In this document: piece by piece, positions 48,515 to 51,205 of the stretch
How positions within the stretch are numbered: position 1 is the first letter of the stretch
Layout: every line of letters begins with the position of its first letter
From: Flavobacterium sp. UBA6195
Lineage (GTDB): Bacteria > Bacteroidota > Bacteroidia > Flavobacteriales > Flavobacteriaceae
Direction of reading: 5' to 3'
Assembly (NCBI RefSeq): GCF_002422095.1
Contig: NZ_DITB01000060.1
Span: 14,939-66,143, forward strand
Length of the DNA: 51,205 nucleotides
Made by a program: the position numbers and the translations under genes
Notes under the pieces: model-generated
The model's input: only the letters and a program-made list of their open reading frames with translations
What the model was told of the DNA's origin: nothing
Database searches by the model: none

Positions 48515-49051
48515 ATGAGAAAATTAGCCAACGCAGAATTAGAACGTAAAAACATTGAGGAGTTTAAAGAAGCTCAAAAAACACCCATTATTGTAATCTT
48601 AGATGATATTAGAAGTTTGCACAACATTGGTTCGGTTTTCAGAACTTCGGATGCTTTTTTGATTGAAAAGATTTATTTGTGTGGCATTACGGCTACTCCG
48701 CCCAACAAAGAAATTCACAAAACAGCTCTTGGCGCTACTGAAACAGTTTCTTGGGAATATGCAAAAGATGTTTTAGATGTGGTAAATCAATTGAAACAAG
48801 AAAATGTAAAAGTGTATTCTGTGGAGCAAACTGAAAATGCAATCATGTTGGATAATTTTCAACCTGAAACCAATACAAAATATGCTTTAATTTTTGGTAA
48901 TGAAGTAAAAGGCGTTTCTCAAGAAGCGATTAATTTAAGCGATGGTGTAATTGAAATTCCGCAATTGGGAAGCAAACATTCATTGAATATTTCGGTGAGT
49001 GCTGGAATTGTGATTTGGGATTTATTTCAAAAAATAATCACAAAAAAATAG
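48515..49051 (+). CDS. TrmH/SpoU family RNA 2'-O-methyltransferase
   Basis: A protein of 178 residues. The three SpoU motifs of the knotted SPOUT fold are visible: NIGSVFRTSDAF (motif 1), ALIFGNEVKGVS (motif 2) and IPQLGSKHSLNISVSAGI (motif 3). It uses SAM to methylate a ribose 2'-OH in tRNA or rRNA; the target is unknown. The short N-terminus lacks the extra domain of RlmB. Divergent from mutS, with a promoter right before its start codon. Confidence 0.92.
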   Translation: MRKLANAELERKNIEEFKEAQKTPIIVILDDIRSLHNIGSVFRTSDAFLIEKIYLCGITATPPNKEIHKTALGATETVSWEYAKDVLDVVNQLKQENVKVYSVEQTENAIMLDNFQPETNTKYALIFGNEVKGVSQEAINLSDGVIEIPQLGSKHSLNISVSAGIVIWDLFQKIITKK

Positions 49052-49086
49052 TTTTTTTAATTTAGCGTTTGCGGTATCTTTACGGA

Positions 49087-51147
49087 ATGATTACTATTAA
49101 AAAATTATTCTTAACCCTACTCTTGTTATCAAGTATTGTTTATTCACAAAATATTGCTCCAGTTTTAACCGCTACTGGAAATCAAATATATTGTCCTCAA
49201 AGTTCATTGCCAATAGTTACAAATATGTCAATTATTGACCCTGATGATATTGGTATTCAGGCAATGTATGTTCAAATATCTTCGGGATATGTTTTAGGAC
49301 AAGACACTTTAACTTTAACAGGCGTTCATCCCACAATAACCACATCTTGGAACGCAACAGAAGGAAAGTTAACATTAAGCGGTGTGAGTGGAAACCCTAC
49401 TTACTTGGAATTTACTGCCGCTATTGAAGCAATTGTCTTTTCAAACACTTCAATAAATCCAAACAGTCAACGTGTTTTTTCAATTACAGTTGGACAAGCC
49501 AATTACTTAGAATCAACCGATCATTATTATCAATATATCCCAAATACTGGAATTAGTTGGTTAAATGCAAAAAATGCTGCAGCTTCCTCAACTTATTATG
49601 GACTACAAGGCTATTTGGCAACGATAACGTCTATGGATGAAGTTCAAATTTCTGGAATTCAAGCTTCTGGAGCAGGATGGATTGGAGGAACTGATGAAGA
49701 AACTGAAGGTGTTTGGAAATGGGCGTCAGGACCCGAAGCAGGAACTATATTTTGGAATGGAGGTATAAATGGAAGTACTCCTAACTTCTCTTTTTGGAAT
49801 ACCAACGAACCAAACAATCAAGGTGAAGAAGATTATGCTCATGTTACTGCTCCAGGCGTCGGTCAACCTGGCTCATGGAATGATTTGAGTTTAACGGGAG
49901 CTACTAGTGGAAATTATCAACCTAAAGGTTATATTGTAGAATATGGTGGAATGCCAGGAGACCCTGTTTTACATATTTCAACTACTGCTACAATTACAAT
50001 TCCTCAAATTACAAGTTTTACAAATTCCTCAAATTGTGGAAATGGAACTGTGACACTTCAAGCTTCAGCCAACACAGGAAGCGTTAATTGGTATGCTAAT
50101 TCGACTGGAGGTATTCCGGTTTTTACTGGAAACACATTTACTACTCCTATTCTAAACACTACCACTAACTATTATGTAGACGCATTCCCAATAGGTTGTT
50201 CAACAGGAACCAGAACCATGATTACAGCTACGATAAACGAAATACCTACCACCTCTTTCATACAGCCAAATCCTATTTGTAAAAATACGAGTACAACAAT
50301 AAATGCCGCTTCAACTATTGGAACAATAAATTGGTATGCTTCTCCAACAAGTTCGTCGCTTTTATTTAGCGGAAATTCTTTTACAACTCCAATTTTAAAT
50401 ACAACCACTACCTATTATTTTGAAGCAGACAATAACGGCTGTCTTTCAAATCGAACCGCTGTTACTATTGATGTTCAACCTATCCCAACTGTATTTGATG
50501 AAAACATATCTTTCTGTGAAAACACTTCCGCTCAATTGCAATCTAGGATTAGTGGTGCAACTTATTTGTGGTCAACTGGTGAAACAAGTCAAAATATAAC
50601 TGTTGTTGCAGCAGGAAATTATTCGGTTGTAATAACCAATGGTTTCGGTTGTAGCGCTACAAAGAATTTTTTGGTAACTACCAACCCAATCCCCGAAATA
50701 GATTCCATTAAGGTGCAAATGGATGGAATTACCATTAACACTACAAATTCAGGAAATTTTCTTTATTCTATTGATGGTACAAATTTTTATTCTTCTAACT
50801 TTTTTTCAATAACAAATGGCGGATTATACAGTGCTTATGTAAAAGACTTTTACGATTGTGGCATTGACATTCAATCTTTTATATTTATTTCAACACCTAC
50901 ATTTTTCACTCCAAACAACGACGGAAACAATGATTTTTGGTTTGTAAAAGGCACTCAGTTTTTTCCCAATGCAAAAACTTACATTTTTGATAGATATGGA
51001 AAACTGCTAACAACGCTACACACAAACAACATTTTATGGGATGGAAGTTTTAATAATGAAAAAATGCCAGCTGCAGATTATTGGTTTTCAACTGAAATAC
51101 CAGAAACGAATCAAATCATCAAAGGTCACTTTTCATTATTACGCTAA
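49087..51147 (+). CDS. T9SS type B cargo with C-type-lectin-like and Ig-like domains
   Basis: A protein of 686 residues from ATG 49087; the frame is open from TTG 49069, which lies before the -7-like TATCTTTA (49075-49082). Signal peptide residues 1 to about 20 (LLLLSSIVYSQ). Residues about 20-140 form a cadherin-like segment. Next is a C-type-lectin-like domain (about 142-290: GWIGGTDEETEGVWKW, EPN at 241-243, WND at 264-266, GYIVEYGG). Then come Ig-like repeats with paired Cys (TGSVNWYANSTGG, IGTINWYASPTSS). The C-terminus is the gliding-motility type B sorting domain (FFTPNNDGNNDFW, FDRYGKLL, LWDGSFNNEKMPAADYWF). It should be secreted by the T9SS and stay at the surface, perhaps binding sugars. 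Confidence 0.88.
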   Translation: MITIKKLFLTLLLLSSIVYSQNIAPVLTATGNQIYCPQSSLPIVTNMSIIDPDDIGIQAMYVQISSGYVLGQDTLTLTGVHPTITTSWNATEGKLTLSGVSGNPTYLEFTAAIEAIVFSNTSINPNSQRVFSITVGQANYLESTDHYYQYIPNTGISWLNAKNAAASSTYYGLQGYLATITSMDEVQISGIQASGAGWIGGTDEETEGVWKWASGPEAGTIFWNGGINGSTPNFSFWNTNEPNNQGEEDYAHVTAPGVGQPGSWNDLSLTGATSGNYQPKGYIVEYGGMPGDPVLHISTTATITIPQITSFTNSSNCGNGTVTLQASANTGSVNWYANSTGGIPVFTGNTFTTPILNTTTNYYVDAFPIGCSTGTRTMITATINEIPTTSFIQPNPICKNTSTTINAASTIGTINWYASPTSSSLLFSGNSFTTPILNTTTTYYFEADNNGCLSNRTAVTIDVQPIPTVFDENISFCENTSAQLQSRISGATYLWSTGETSQNITVVAAGNYSVVITNGFGCSATKNFLVTTNPIPEIDSIKVQMDGITINTTNSGNFLYSIDGTNFYSSNFFSITNGGLYSAYVKDFYDCGIDIQSFIFISTPTFFTPNNDGNNDFWFVKGTQFFPNAKTYIFDRYGKLLTTLHTNNILWDGSFNNEKMPAADYWFSTEIPETNQIIKGHFSLLR

Positions 51148-51156
51148 ATTATTTTT

Positions 51157-51186
51157 TTATGTATTTTTTGCAACAAAAAAACATAA
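51157..51186. repeat. AT-rich palindrome at the window end
   Basis: TTATGT-A-TTTTTTG (51157-51170), loop CAA, CAAAAAA-ACATAA (51174-51186): a 13-bp stem with one bulged A. It may be the terminator of the T9SS cargo gene, but no T-run follows directly. Confidence 0.5.
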
Positions 51187-51205
51187 TCCTCCTGTTTTTT
51201 CACAA

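Overview
The window reads as a chromosomal segment of a Flavobacterium-like bacterium (Bacteroidota, Flavobacteriaceae). Support: strongly AT-rich sequence; Bacteroidota-type promoters (TTTG about 19 bp before TAnnTTTG) in front of many genes and almost no Shine-Dalgarno sequences; a type IX secretion (T9SS) plug protein and a cargo with a type B sorting domain; an S46 dipeptidyl-peptidase; DUF3667 and DUF5916 proteins; and a Na+-translocating NADH:quinone reductase. Gene order is dense and mostly housekeeping. I see no insertion sequence, prophage, CRISPR array or integrase.

Layout. 1-3.1 kb: a cut tRNA gene, a GNAT acetyltransferase and two convergent L,D-transpeptidases. 3.1-7.2 kb: a DUF5916 outer-membrane protein and phosphoglycerate mutase. 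7.2-12.4 kb: a compact export operon (TetR regulator, ABC permease/ATPase, HlyD adaptor, TolC channel) preceded by two near-identical 17-bp palindromes over the promoter. 12.4-16.0 kb: an RRM protein, a CoA-transferase, methionine aminopeptidase and a methyltransferase. 16.0-23.9 kb (minus strand): nqrABCDEF, then a small membrane protein, an uncharacterised 121-residue protein and ApbE, the enzyme that attaches FMN to Nqr subunits. 24.0-26.7 kb: T9SS plug protein, DUF3667 membrane protein and ApaG. 26.8-33.8 kb: pruA, rsmG, a fatty-acid desaturase, a PLP aminotransferase and a U32 peptidase with a structured leader. 33.8-36.4 kb: a Crp/Fnr regulator followed by a pirin / acetyltransferase / Fe-S mono-cluster / FMN-reductase set, with an FNR-shaped dyad exactly where a class II activator would bind. 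36.4-42.4 kb: fabD, an M23 peptidase, a small lipoprotein, galE, a sugar aminotransferase, Kdo transferase and a GNAT protein. 42.4-51.2 kb: an S46 peptidase, an Ala/Pro-rich lipoprotein, a YegP-like protein, tRNA-Leu and tRNA-Gly, mutS, a SpoU methyltransferase and a large T9SS cargo with a C-type-lectin-like domain.

How the parts fit together. Nqr plus ApbE form the sodium-motive respiratory module. WaaA, GalE and the DegT-type aminotransferase supply outer-membrane sugars. The L,D-transpeptidases and the M23 peptidase act on peptidoglycan. The plug protein belongs to the same secretion route that would export the sorting-domain protein at the right end. The best candidates for something undescribed are the export operon, whose ATPase lacks most canonical catalytic residues but sits behind a paired operator, and the Crp/Fnr-pirin redox module with its predicted operator. 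Several 5' leaders also look regulatory (pruA, the U32 peptidase and the Ala/Pro-rich lipoprotein). No feature was tested against a database; family names come from recognised motifs.
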